DNA of 64,000 nucleotides, taken from the NCBI RefSeq assembly GCF_904849725.1, contig NC_058520.1:348375670-348439669 (forward strand), read 5' to 3'. The position numbers and the translations under genes are program-made. This stretch comes from Hordeum vulgare subsp. vulgare. Lineage: Eukaryota; Streptophyta; Magnoliopsida; Poales; Poaceae. Positions 10,919 to 23,777 of this stretch are shown piece by piece. Positions within the stretch are counted from its first letter, which is position 1. Each line of letters starts with the position of its first letter. Below the pieces are notes generated by a model, which ran no database searches, was not told the DNA's origin, and saw nothing but the letters and a program-made list of their open reading frames with translations.

Positions 10919-11764
10919 AGGTATAGTGCTTGGGCATAAATTTTTTGAATGCGGTATTGAGGTGTATAAGGTCAAAGTTGATGCAATAGAGAAAATGCCT
11001 TGTCCGAGAGATATCAAAGGTATAATAAGTTTCCTTGGTCATGCTGGTTTCTATAGGCGTTTCATCAAAGATTTCTCCAAGATTTCTAGGCCATTAACCA
11101 ATCTTCTCCAAAAAGATGTTCCTTTTGTTTTTGATGATGATTGTGTCGAATCCTCTGAAATACTTAAGAAAGCCTTAATTTCTGCACCTATTGTCCAATC
11201 ACCTGATTGGAACCTACCCTTTGAAATTATGTGTGATGCTAGTGGTTCTGTTGTTAGTGTTGTTCTACGGCAAAGAGTAGACAATAAATTGAATGTTACT
11301 CATTATGCTAGTAAGACCATAAACACCGCTCAAAGGAATTACGCGACTACTAAAAAGGAATTTCGAGCAGTTGTTATTGGATGTGATAAGTTAGGCCTTA
11401 CATTGTTGAGTGTTGACTCTAAAGTAACTATTCACACTGACCATGCTGCTATTAAATACCTTATGGAGAATAAAGATGCTAAAGCTAGACTCATTAGATG
11501 GGTGTTACTACTCCAAGAATTTGATTGCATATTGTTGATAGAAAGGGAGCTAACAACCTTGTAGCCGATAACTTGTCTAGGATGGAAAATGTTCTTGATG
11601 ACACACTAACTATTAATGATAATTTTGCCGATGAGCAACTTGTTGTTATGAACACTTTATGTAGTACTCCTTGCTATGCAGAGTATGCCAATTACATTGT
11701 TGCTAAATATACTCCGCCTAGCTTCACATATCAACAAAAGATAAATTTTTTATTTGATTTACAA
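10919..11764 (+). pseudogene. Element A RNase H and linker to integrase
   Basis: The frame gives [52 protein letters not shown], then the RNase H residues in [15 protein letters not shown] and [13 protein letters not shown] one-base deletion near 11530 shifts the frame. The other frame continues as [20 protein letters not shown] to QQKINFLFDLQN at 11770. The expected linker leading to the integrase zinc finger follows, with stops, until E interrupts it at 11853. All three catalytic acidic positions that I can place in RNase H remain. Confidence 0.88.
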
Positions 11765-11852
11765 AATTAATTTTGGGACAACCCACATCTTTATAAACAA
11801 GTAGTAGATGGTGTTATTAGCTGATGTATACCTGAGAATGAGAAGGAATAAA

Positions 11853-14800
11853 TGTAACATCCCAAATTTTGGAATGTTAATATAATTATTAGATTGATTG
11901 TTTGTTTGTTTGAGTGATTGAAACTTCAGTGAAATTTGAAACATTTTAAAACTATTGAATGAGAGGGAATAAAATGACTTTCCCCTTTTACGTGTGAATT
12001 CAAATTCATCCTTTTAAAATCAGTGAGAGAAGATAGCATGAAGGAAAAACTTGGATTTTCAAAAAAATAATTTTTTATGAAGTTTTTATTTTGTGAAAAA
12101 TAAAATGCCCACGTGGTGGGAATTTTTTTCTAAGAATTTTGATATATAATACCTGTTTTTTTAAAAGGATTTAATTCCTTTTCGGGGTCTTATTTCCTAT
12201 TTTTAATAAATAGGAAACAAGTCTTTTATTAGGAAAGTTATCTAGGCCTATTAGGAAACCAATCTGGCCCATTACTCCTCCTTCTTCCACCTCACGTTCT
12301 TTCCTTCCCTCGCCATGGCAGGCACCCCATAGGAAGCTTCCACTACCGGATTCGCGGGATTCCCTTCCTCCTAGCACCTCCCACCACCCCTATAAGAATC
12401 CCCTCGACCTCCTCTTTCCATTCCCCTAGCTAACGCCCACTTTCCTTGCCCGACACCACGCGCCCCTCCTCACCGTTTCCCTGCCTAACCGACCGAACCA
12501 AGAGCTCGCCAGGAGCGCCTCCACGCCCAGGAGCACCCCCGACGACCCTGGAACCCCGCGAGAGGCCACCCCCTCCACAGCCTCCCTCTAACGCCAGGAC
12601 CGCGCCAGGGCACCTCCCCTCGCCTCCTCGCCGTCGGCCGGACCACCTCGCCGTGGTTTCTCTCCCCCGCAGCCATGTTAAGAGCTCTCTTCCTCTCGCT
12701 CTTTTTTTTTCTTCTATCGTTAGATCTATATTCTACACTTCAGATTAGATCTTAGGAACCCATTCGGTTTATTTATGAAACCAATCGGTTCTCAGTTAGT
12801 AGATTAAAACCGAAAGGTTTTCTTTTATTTTGCGGCCGTCCTCTAGATAGCCTAAAACGTGCACACCTCTCACCCAATAGGAATCTTCCACGTCACCTAT
12901 ACTGTTTATTATTTTTCTGTTTTTAATTCTGAAAACTGATTGAAACCTTATTTTAGAATGCCTACAACTTTTATTCCATAAATCCAAATGCGGTGATTCT
13001 TTTTTGCATTGGATCACAAATTTTGTGTAGTTTCTGTAGATATATAATTTGTCCATGTTTGAAAATGTAAAATTTCAATTTTATATCTGGAGTTCAAAAA
13101 TAGATTTTAATTGATTATTTTTGGTACTGATCACTAGTGATCTTATTTATGAGTGGGTAAAATTGCAGAATTTTTGGAATATTTTATCTCATTATTTCAT
13201 GTGAAACAAATTCTGTTTTAGTTCTTTCTAGAATTGTTACAATTTCTTTGGATATAATTGTTTTAATTATTTTCTTTTATACTTGTAATAGTTATATTTT
13301 GTTTTTCTGTTAGCTAACAGTAGGTTTTCAACAACAACAAAATTTTATTTTATTTGATAGAAAGAAATCAATTCTAGTTTGGTAATAACTTGCAAATTGA
13401 TTTCGTTGCTAGTTTGATGCCCTATTTGAAAATACTTTCAAAATAATATGGTTTTTTGAAATACTTTATGTTATCTTAGTTAATTTTATATTTTGTTTTC
13501 TGTTATTTTACTATTTTAGTGTTTTGTTTTCTATTAAGTTTAATTAGAACAAAAACTATTTAGTGATTGTTCTAGTAGAAGACTCCATAGTTTTCTTTGA
13601 AGTTTTCCTTTGGATTTCTACTTGATCTTTCTTATTGATTTTATTGCAGCAATTTTATTGTTGTCTGTTATATTGATTGCTAGGATGATTGCTAGTATGA
13701 TTGCTTATATGAATACTATGTTTGATTATATAGACTTCGTCGGAGAGTGACCAATAGTTCTATCAAGTTATTTCTTGAGAACGATATTTATCTCCATCAA
13801 CCTTACCAGGCAAGTTCACATTGATCATATTTTTACCTATGGTTTTATTGCATTAGTTTCAACGTTCTTCACCCATTGCATGCAAGTAGGTACTTGGAAA
13901 CTTTGGTTATTGAGTAGTATGTTATGATAGGCACCCTAAACCCTTGTTAATTTGGCCGGGAAGTTATTTTTCTATGCTCCTAGTAGATGGGGTTTGGTTG
14001 AGTGTTTATCATGAGTGTTGTGAGAACCTTAATAATCAAGACCTGAAGACTCCAAGACTTGCACGACCTCAGAACGAAATGTACCTCTGGGTGAAGGACG
14101 GTTCAGATGGCTCTGTGGGAAAACCAGCGGAGGACCCAGGATGCATGGAGATGCGCCATGACCATCTGCGGAAAGCTTCACCCAGGCACAAAGATATGGA
14201 TGGATATTTCAAGACCCAAGGCTTACCTCCACAGCCACAAGTCATTACGGGGTCTGGCTTGGTTGGACAACATTGTGACTCTAGACAGGCAGTGCTACAA
14301 CATGTAGAAGAACGGTAGGATTGGATGGGCACCGTCAGAGGCTTAGAGGAACCCATTGAAAGACCATGTTTTGATCTTCCAGTTGTTGAACATCCTGAAG
14401 TGCGAGGACTCCAATGGAGGCGATCAAATCTTGTGGGGAACGTGTGCAAAACTCTGCAGAGTACTCAAACCTAATTGATTAGCCGTGTCCATGGTCATGG
14501 ACAACTTGAGCCAAAGGAACTGAAACTATGAGGAATTCTCAACACCATTGACTTATTGATGTGGGTAATATTGATAACTTGGGTATGAGAAATGGTTGGT
14601 GGAACCTTCTCATTAACAACCAACAAAGTAGTAAATTTTGCTTTTACCCTCTCTCTTGTTGTAGGAAAATTTGCTTTACGCAAAACTTAAACTACAACCC
14701 CACCTGCCATATATGCATATAGTGTAGATGATATTTACACCTCTCTTCTTTGTTGCAGATATTTTCTTTGACGAGTAAGAGTACGATTCAGGGTTACGGT

Positions 14801-15008
14801 CTGCACTCAACCCGCCGTTGGTGTTTATTGGGACTCCACTCCCTTTGACTATTGCCGCTGAGATTTTTGAGGTATATATAAGTTTTACGTTATTTACATA
14901 TGATTTCACTTTGATATAAACATTGATGTACTGTGTGTGCCAGCATACTGATCCAGGGACGACACAGATACAGAGAGGCTTGACTTGTTTTTGAGTCGGG
15001 ACGCTACA
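11853..15008 (+). repeat. 5' LTR of element E (3156 bp)
   Basis: Collinear with the 3' LTR pieces at 26056-28766 and 40654-41382. It begins AT-rich, has a TATA box at 12391, a C-rich leader (about 12420-12670) and then long T-rich, intron-like sequence. It lacks three segments present in the 3' LTR (about 195, 28 and 55 bp). The proline-rich ORFs in the C-rich leader show no domain. Confidence 0.92.
12391..12397 (+). promoter_or_regulatory. TATA box of element E LTR
   Basis: TATAAGA lies just before the C-rich leader and is preserved in the 3' LTR at 26798-26804. Confidence 0.5.
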
Positions 15009-15012
15009 TATA

Positions 15013-15024
15013 TGGTATCAGAGC
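15013..15024 (+). other. Primer-binding site of element E
   Basis: TGGTATCAGAGC, four bases after the LTR end, is complementary to the 3' end of initiator tRNA-Met. Element B inserted about 15 bp beyond it. Confidence 0.9.
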
Positions 15025-15044
15025 ACATTTTGACTGTAGGACGT

Positions 15045-16649
15045 TGCTACGGCAACAAAAGACCTTCCCTGGTAATGGCGCCAGGAATCCTTCTGCTACG
15101 GGCTACACCTATAGGGACTTCCTTAGGAAATATGCAAAGGATTCCCCCGCGGCCTTGGAGCCTTGCGTTGGTGTTCCCTTAAAGAGGAAAGGGTGATGTA
15201 GCACAGCGGCGATAAGTATTTCCCTCAGTTTGAGAACCAAGGTATCCATCCAGAAGGAGGATCGCGTCAAGTCACAAGTACCTGCACAAACACAAAGAGC
15301 TTGCACCCAACGCTATGAAGGGGTTGTCAATCCCTTATAGATTGTTTGCAAAGTGAGAACTGAAAGAAAAAAGTAAACAAAGCAAAGTAAAAGTGAAAGT
15401 GGAGACGATAGTTGTGAATAGACCCAGGGGCCGTAGTGTTCACTAGTGGCTTATATCATGAAAGCAAGTAGATGGTGGTGAACGAATTACTGTCGAGCAA
15501 TTGATAGAACTGCGCAAAGTTATGACGTTATCTATGGCAATGATCATATCTATAGGCATCATGTCCAAAACAAGTAGACCGATACTTTCTGCATCTACTA
15601 CTATTATTCTACACGTTGACCGCTATCCACCATGCATCTAGTGTATTGAGTTCAAAATAACAGAGTAACGCCTTAAGCAAGATGACATGATGTAGATGGA
15701 CAATCTCAAATCTACGATAAAAGCCCATCTTGTTACCCTAGATGGCAACAACATGATGTGTGCCTTGCTGCCCCTTCTGTCACTCGGAAAGGTCAGCGCC
15801 CGGTATGAATCCAAAAGCAAGCACTTCTCCCATTGCAAGAATCATAGATCTAGTTCGCCAAACAAAACCCAAGACTCGAAGAGACTTACAAGGATATCAA
15901 ATCATGCATATAAGAAATAAGCAAAGACTCAAATATAATTCATAGATAATCTGATCACAAATCCACAATTCATCGGATCTCGACAAACACACCGCCAAAG
16001 AGGATTACATCGGATAGATCCCATGAAGATCACGGATAAATTTGTATTGAAGATCAAAGAGAGAGAAGAAGCCATCTAGCTACTAACTACGGACCCGTAG
16101 GTCTGAAGTGGACTACTCACGAGTCATTGGAGAGGCGATGGTGTTTATGTAGAAGCCCTCCAACTCCAAAGTCCCCTCCGGCAGGTCACCGGGAAGGGTC
16201 TCCAGATGAGATCTCGCGGAAACGAAAGCTTGGGCGGCGGAAAAGTGGTTTCGTGGACGCCCTGATTTTTTCTGGGATTTTGGGGAATATATAGGCCAAA
16301 GAGCCAGGGCAGGGGAGCGCCAGGGAGGCCACAAGCCTGGTTGCCGCGGCCCCCCTGGCCGCGGCGTCATGGCTTGTGGGCTCCCTGTGGGCCTCCTGCC
16401 TTGGCCCTCACGTCTCCTGATCTTCTTCTGTTCTGGAAAAATTTATTTCGGGGATTTTATTCCATTTGGACTCCCTTCCAAAATCAGATCGGAAAAGAGT
16501 CAAAAACACAGAAAAAACAGGAACTGGCACTTGGCACTGAATTAACAAGTTAGTCCCACAAAAGATATAAAAGGTATATAAAACATCCAAAGTTGACAAG
16601 ATAACAGCATGAAACCATCAAAAATTATAGATACGTTTGAGACGTATCA
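15045..16649 (-). repeat. 3' LTR of element B
   Basis: Plus-strand ends TGCTACGG...GACGTATCA. Its first 50 bp (the LTR 3' end on the minus strand) contain an embedded primer-site-like copy, GGTAATGGCGCCA, followed by a second TGCTACGG. The polypurine tract is at 16650-16664 (plus strand AGCATCCCCAAGCTT). Confidence 0.93.
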
Positions 16650-19317
16650 AGCATCCCCAAGCTTAACTCCTGCTTGTCCTCGAGTAGGGAAGTGATAAAG
16701 AATGAATTTTTGTTGCTTTCTTGCTACCTAGTATAGATGTCCTTTGTAACTCCTCTTATGTGACATGAATGTTCTGATCCGTTAGATTCAAAGCAATAGT
16801 TTGCTATTGACGTGGAGACAGTAATACTTCTAGCAAACTAGCAAGGTAATCATGAACTTTCAAAATAACAAGGCCAAAAGAAAGTTATCTCTACAAAATC
16901 ATATAGTCTGGCTATGCTCTATCATCCTTGCACAACGAATTTAAATCATGCACAACCTCGGTATTGGCCAAGTAATTATTTTCAAACTTCTTCAACTCTC
17001 ACGCAATACATGAGTGTGAGCCATGGTTCTAGCACTATAAGTGGAATGGAGTGTGGTGGAGGTTGCAAGGCAAACAAGGAGAAGATGGTCACATTGACTA
17101 GGCATATCAATGAGCTATGGAGATGCTCATCAATAGATATCAGTGTGAATGAGTAGGGATTGCCATACAAATGATGCACTAGAGCCAAGACTAAGTGAAA
17201 GCTCTTAAAAAAACTAGTGGGTGTGCATCCAACTTGCTTGCTCACAAAGATCTAAGGAAATTTTGAGGAAGCCTATAGTTGGAATATACAAGCCAAGTTA
17301 TTTAATGAAAATTTCCCACTAGCTATATGGTGGTGACAAAACGAGAGACTCTCAAGCATGAAGATCATGGTGCTTGATATGAAGCACAAGTGTGGAAAGG
17401 AGATACTAGCATTGTCCCTTCTCTCTTTTTCTCTCATTTTTTTGGTGGGCTCTTTGGCCTCTTTTTTTGTGGTGGGCATCTTTGGCCTATTTTTGTAAAT
17501 GGGCTTCGCTGGCCTCTTTTATTTCCTCACATGGGACAATGCTCCATCAATGATGATCATCACACTTACAACTCAAAACTTAGAGCAATGATGACTCTAT
17601 ATGGAATGCTTTCGATAGTGTACCGTGACAATGATCTAGCATGGCATAGACTTGAATGGAAACATCATGCTAGCTATCTTATGATCATGCAATGGCAATG
17701 TAGAAGTGATGGCACATGTCATGGTGGTAGTTGCATGGAAATATATCTCGGAATGGCTTTGAAAAAGCCATGGTAGGTAGGTATGGTGGCTGTTTTGAGG
17801 GAGGCTAATGGTGGGTTTTATGCACCGGCGAAAGTTGCACGGCACTAAAGAAGATAGTGATGGTGGAAGGTGAAAGTGCATCAAAACCGTGGACTCAACA
17901 TTAGTCATGAAGAACTCATATACCTGTTGCAAAAGTTTTAGTAGTAATCGAAACAAAGAATTCAACGCATATTCCTAGGGGAAGGGTTGGTAGGTATAAA
18001 CCATCACGTGATCCCCACCGCCACACCGAAGATGACAATCAATAAACTAATCATGCTCAGACTTCATCACATAGCGGTTCACCATACGTGCATGCTACGG
18101 GAATCACTAACTTCAACACAAGTATTTCTAGATCCACAAAACCTTACTAGTATGACTTCAATATTACCACAACCACAACTCAAAACTAATTGAGATGAAT
18201 CAAACTTCTCTAACTATTCAATGCACATGAAGGTGGAAGTTTGCATATCCCTTTGGATAACTACCCCTTTTGAGACTACTTTCTTAGCATAGATCAACTA
18301 CCAAGCCACGCGCTTCTGTGCTCTAAAAGATAGAAGTGAAACACACAGAGCAAAATCAACTAGCTCAAAAGATATAAGTGAAACACATGTGAGCTGGATT
18401 GCCTAATCAAAGGATATAAATGAAGCTCTACAAAATCACGGTGAGTGCATGTCTCTCTCTCTAGGTGTGCAGCAAGGAAGATTGTGACACAACAAAACTA
18501 AAAGACTCCTACGATACAAGACGCTCCAAGCAAAACACATAACATGTGGTGAATAAAAATATAGCCCCAAGTAACGTTATCGATGGATTGAAGACGAAAG
18601 AGGGGATGCCAAGGCTTTTTCGGCATCCTTGAATCAACTTGGGGTTCCTTGGGAATCCCCAAGCTTGAGCTCTTGCCACTCTTTATCTCTTTGTCCATAA
18701 GAAGTTCACCCAAAACTTGAAAACTTCAGAACACGAAACTTAAACAGAAACTCGTGATAACATTAGTATAAGAAAGCAAACCACCACTTCCTTAGGTACT
18801 GTAGCAAACTTAAATTCTACTTATGTTGATGTTGGGTTACTGTATTTTCAATCTCCCAATGCTAATACCCCCTGATACTATCCATAGTTTCATCAAAATA
18901 AGCAACCAACTCAAAAAAAAAAACAGAATCTGTTAACAGTAGACCAGTCTGTAGAAATCTGTATACTTCGTATACTTCTGTTACTTCAAAAATTCTGAAA
19001 ACTTATGACAGTCTGGATAATTTGTGTATAAATCAGCAGAAAAAAGAATCAACTCAAAAGCTCTTACGGAAAAAATGAAAATTCTTTTCGTGAGAAGAAA
19101 GTTTCTGTCTTTTCCAGCACGACCAAACGATCATCCCCAAGACTAATCATAACGGTTTCACTGGGCACAAATGCAAAAGAAACACAAAAAACACAATCAT
19201 AACAGAATTATGAAAGTGTGGAAAACACAAAACAGAAAGAAAAAGGATATATTCGTTGGTTTGCCTCCCAAAAAGCGCTATTGTTTAACGCCCTTAGCTA
19301 GGCACATGGTGATGGAA
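16650..19317 (-). other. Element B 3' non-coding region
   Basis: About 2.7 kb between the polypurine tract and the protease stop. It is collinear with C (35126-37677), D (58822-61503) and remnant I (53161-54243). It is rich in short T tracts and CTCTCT runs, with no ORF above about 130 codons and no domain. Pol is absent here; I see no residual RT or integrase motif on either strand. Confidence 0.8.
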
Positions 19318-21387
19318 TCACGTATAGTCATCTTTGGTGCTCAAACCATAAGTAGCCCTCATCATAGATTCATAAGGCAATCTTATTTTATTTCTAGAAA
19401 AATGCTCAATGCCCTTCTTTAGAGGAAACTGAAATATAATATTCCCTTCCTTTATATCGATGATAGCACTAATAGCCATTAGGAAAGGTCTACCAAGAAT
19501 AATGGGACATGAAGGATTGCAATCTATGTCAAGTACAATGAAATCCACGGGTACACAGTTCTTATTTGCAACAATAAGAACATCATTGATCCTTCCCATG
19601 GGTTTCTTGACAGTAGAATCCGCAAGATGCAAATTAGAGAACACTCTTCAATTTCATGAAAACCAAGAATATCACATAAAGACTTTGGAATCGCGGAAAC
19701 ACTAGCACCCAAATCACACAAAGCATTGCATTCATAGTTTTTGATTTTGATTTTGATAGTAGGTACCCACTCATCATGAAGTTTTCTAGGTATAGAGACT
19801 TCTAATTCGAGTTTCTCTTCAAAATATTTCATCATAGCATCTACGATATGCGCGGTAAAGGCTTTGCTTTGGCTATAAGCATGTGGAGAGTTTGCAATGG
19901 ATTGCATCAAGGAAATGCATTCAAACAAGGAGCAACTATCATAATTGAATTCATTCAAATCCAAAGTGGGAGTTTCATTACTACCCAATATTTTGATTTC
20001 TTCTACTCCACTCTCCACACCTTTATCATCAAGATAGGTGGACTCCGAATCATTGGGGCATTTTTCAACCAAAGTGGATTCATATCCAGCCCCTTCATCA
20101 ATAGGTTTGACACGCGAAAACAAAGATTCAAGAGGAGTCACACCAAGCACTTTAAGTTCTTCGTGATTTGCATCACTAGACCACACCCTTTTAAACCATT
20201 CATGCTTATCGCGAATTTGGGCGGTTCTTTCTTTGCTCTCATTCATGGAGACATGCATAGCTTTTAGAGTTTCATCCAAGTTAACCTTGGGTGGAGCACA
20301 TCTAATTTTCAAAGCATCAATATCACAAGACATCCTATCAACGCTCTTAGCCAAATCGTCTATTTTGAGTAGTTTTTCCTCTATGGACGCATTGAAAATC
20401 TTTTGAGAGTTGATGAACTCTTTGATATTACTCTCTAAATCAGAGGGTAATTTGTTATGATTTCCATAACTGTTGTTGTAGGAATTGCAGTAATTGTTAG
20501 AGGAGTTACTAGGAAAAGGCCTAGGAACGTAATTTCCTCTAAAAGCATTGTTGTTGCCAAAATTGTTCCTACCAACAAAATTAACGTCCAAACTAGAGTT
20601 GCTACTCTCAATCAAGGAAGATAGTGGCATGTCAATCTAAAGGAGCATTTCTACTAGCAACCAAATTCATGAACTCGTCCTCTTAGCACTAAGCGAGTTA
20701 ATTTCTTCTATAGCGTGTACCTTTTTGCCAGCAGGTGACCTTTCAGTGTGCCAGTGAGAGTAGTTGGTCATGCTATTGTCTAGGAGTTTTGTAGCTTCTC
20801 CTAACGTGATTTTTCCATGAACGTTCCACCTGAGGCGGAGTCCAAGATATTGCGAGAAGCAAAATTCAAACCAGCGTAAAAGATTTGTATAATCATCCAC
20901 AAACTAAAGCCATGAGCGGGATAATTTCTAATCAGTAACTTCATCCTCTCCCAAGATTGTGCAACGTGTTCACGATCAAGTTGCTTGAAATTCATGATAT
21001 CGTTACGTAGAGAGATAATCTTAGCTGGTGGAAAATACTTGGATATGTAAGCATCTTTGCACTTATTCCAAGAATCGATACTCTTTTAAGGCAAAGAAGA
21101 AAACCAAGTTTTCGCACGATCTCGCAAAGAGAATGGAAAAAGATTCAATTTAACAAGATCATTATCCACATCTTTCTTCTTTTGCATATCGCAAAGTTCA
21201 ATGAAAGTATTGAGATGGGATGCGGCATCTTCCTAGGAAGGCCAGAAAATTGCTCTTTCCTAACAAGATTCAGCAAGGCAGCGTTGATTTCATATGATTC
21301 CGCACTAGTGGCGGGAGCAATCGGAGTACTAATAAAATCATTATTATTAGTACTCGAGAAGTCGCAAAGTTTGGTGTTTTCAGCCAT
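19318..21387 (-). pseudogene. Element B gag-protease ORF, frameshifted
   Basis: Minus-strand ATG at 21387 starts MAENTKLCDFSS. A frameshift near 21235 leads to EDAASHLNTFIELCDMQKK, LNLFPFSLRDRAKTWFSSLP and AQSWERMKLL, the Gypsy gag capsid. An Asn/Tyr-rich stretch follows (about 20640-20450), then a helical segment. After the sequence DANHEELKVLGV (near 20170) comes the protease with intact CDLGASVSAIPKSL. A second frameshift near 19640 leads to VPVDFIVLDIDCNPSCPIIL. The end is STKDDYT. Stops at about 21088 and 20810 also interrupt it. No zinc knuckle is visible. It would have supplied capsid and protease only. Confidence 0.85.
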
Positions 21388-21705
21388 GATGACTTCAACA
21401 AAGAAACAAGAACACAAGCAAGCAAGAAAACTGGCAAAGGAAAATGGCAAAAGGCAAAAGAAAACGGCAAAAGAGAAAGGCAAATGAAAATGGCAAATGT
21501 GAAGTGGGGGAGAGGAAAACGAGAGGCAACTGGCAAAAATAAATAAATGCAAGAGATGAGTTTCTGACACCTACCTGGATAAATCTTGACTTGATCTCTC
21601 CTCCCCGGCAACGGCGCCAGAAATAGGCGTGTTGACGGGAGATTATTCTTGTCTTGATACTCCTCGGCAAGCGATCTTCCCCGGCAACAGCGCTAGAAAT
21701 ACTTC
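21388..21705 (-). other. Element B leader with two primer-site copies
   Basis: Next to the LTR, 21677-21695 is the reverse complement of a TGGCGC-type primer site with substitutions. A cleaner copy lies at 21601-21619 (plus CTCCCCGGCAACGGCGCCA). Between them lies a duplicated LTR-end junction. From 21420 to 21510 the minus strand is a pyrimidine-rich array of TTTGCC-like units, shared with C and D. Confidence 0.8.
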
Positions 21706-23304
21706 TGCTACGGCAACAAAAGACCTTCCCTGGCAATGGCGCATCCTTCTGCTACGGGCTATGCCTATAGGGACTTCCTTAGCAAATACGCAAAGGATGC
21801 CCCCGCGGCCTTGGAGCCTTCCGTTGGTGTTCCCTTGAAGAGGAAAGGGTGATGTAGCACAGCGACGGTAAGTATTTCCCTTAGTTTGAGAACCAAGGTA
21901 TCAATCCATGAGGAGGATCGCGTAAAGTCACAAGTACCTGGACAAACACAAATAGCTTGCACCCAACGCTATGATGGGGTTGTCAATCCCTTATAGATTG
22001 TTTGCAAAGTGAGAACTAGAAGCAAAAAGTAATCAAAGCAAAGTAAAAGTGAAAGTGGAGACGATAGTTGTGAATAGACCCGGGGGCCGTAGTGTTCACT
22101 AGTGGCTTCTCTCATGATAGCAAGTAGACGGTGGGTGAACGAATTACTGTCGAGCAATTGATAGAACCTCGCAAAGTCATGACGTTATCTATGGCAATGA
22201 TCATATCTATAGGCATCACGTCCAAAACAAGTAGACCGATACTTTCTGCATCTACTACTATTACTCCACACGTCGACCGCTATCCAGCATGCATCTAGTG
22301 TATTGAGTTCAAAAGAACAGAGTAACGCCTTAAGAAAGATGACATGATGTAGATGGACAATCTCAAATCTATGATAAAAGCCCATCTTGTTACCCTTGAT
22401 GGCAACAACATGATGCGTGCCTTGCTACCCCTTCTATCACTGGGAAAGGTCACCGCACGGTATGAACCCAAAACCAAGCACTTCTCCCATTGCAAGAATC
22501 ATAGATCTAGTTGGCCAAACAAAACCCAAGACTCGGAGAGACTTACAAGGATATCAAATCATGCATATAAGAAATCAGCAAAGACTCAAATATAATTCAT
22601 AGATAATCTGATCACAAATCCACAATTCATCGGATCTCGACAAACACCAAAGAGGATTACATCGGATAGATCCCCATGAAGATCATGGAGAACTTTGTAT
22701 TGAAGATCCAAGAGAGAGAAGAAGACATCTAGCTACTAACTACTGACCCGTAGGTCTGGAGTGGACTACTCACGAGTCATTGGAGAGGCGATGATGTTGA
22801 TGTAGAAGTTCTCCAACTCCAAAGTCCCCTCCAGCAGGGCACCGAGAAGGGTCTCCAGATGAGATCTCGCGGAAACGGAAGCTTGCGGCGGCGGAAAAGT
22901 GGTTTCGTGGATGCCCTGATTTTATCTGGGATTTTAGGGAATATATAGGCCAAAGAGCTAGGGCAGGGGAGCGCCAGGGAGGCCACAAGCCTGGTCGCCA
23001 CGGGCCCCCCTGGCCGCGGCATCAGGGCTTGTGGGCTCCCTATGGGCCTCCTGCCTTGGCCCTCAAATCCCCCGATCTTCTTGTGTTCTGGAAAAATTTA
23101 TTTCAGGGATTTTATTCCGTTTGCACTCCGTTCCAAAATCAGATATGAAAAGAGTCAAAAACACAGAAAAAACAGGAACTGTCACTTGGCACTGAATTAA
23201 TAAGTTAGTCCCAAAAAAGATAGAAAAGGTATATAAAACATCCAAAGTTGACAAGATAACAGCACGAAACCATCAAAAATTATAGATACGTTTGAGACGT
23301 ATCA
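21706..23304 (-). repeat. 5' LTR of element B
   Basis: Collinear with 15045-16649. It is visibly diverged (many substitutions and small indels even in the first 200 bp), so the insertion is not recent. A TATATAGG-type promoter motif on the minus strand lies near 22945 (plus GAATATATAGGCC). Confidence 0.93.
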
Positions 23305-23777
23305 GACGTGACCCTAGAAACTGGAAATTTCTAAGGAAAGGATCTCTCTAAAATCTTATTTCGAAGAACATTCTTTACTTATCATCTCTTCTGATTTTAT
23401 CAAATGATCTCTCTCGCCTCAAATAGTTAGACAATACCCTTTCCCCTTTGACCACATGAAGGATCAACCGAGTTTTACTTCAAAGTAAAGAGGACTTCAC
23501 CATGCATTTGAAGAATTGAAGTTGCATCAATTGAAGACCCCCAAGACCCGAAGAATTCGAAGACCCTGAAGCATCTCAATATTTATATGGCCATTAGAAG
23601 TCCAAACCCATGTTATATACCCACGTTATATACGATGATTTGTGAGCCGTCATTTGTGTGTATTTTCTGACAGCCACAAATAAAACCTATTCTCAAAAAT
23701 ATTGTTTGTATTCTGTGTATCTCCCTCTTTTCCTCTCTCTCTTACCCATCTCATCCCAAAAAACTTGGAACCAATAG

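Larger units (their letters stand above)
15045..23304 (-). mobile_element. Element B: non-autonomous TGATACG-type Gypsy (gag + protease only)
   Basis: LTRs of 1605 bp (left) and 1599 bp (right) flank a 5.06-kb internal region, with perfect target duplications GACGT at 15040-15044 and 23305-23309. On the minus strand the LTR starts TGATACGTCTC and the primer site and gag lie next to the right LTR, so transcription runs right to left. It codes for gag and an aspartic protease and then has about 2.7 kb without any coding sequence. RT, RNase H and integrase are absent, not merely mutated. It would have depended on an autonomous Gypsy. It lies inside E immediately after E's primer site. Confidence 0.93.

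Noticed and set aside
21145..21611. ORFs starting with Cys/Phe/Leu-rich sequence that could look like a signal peptide
   Set aside because: The hydrophobic start is the translated TTTGCC-type pyrimidine leader; the gag start codon is the internal ATG at 21387.
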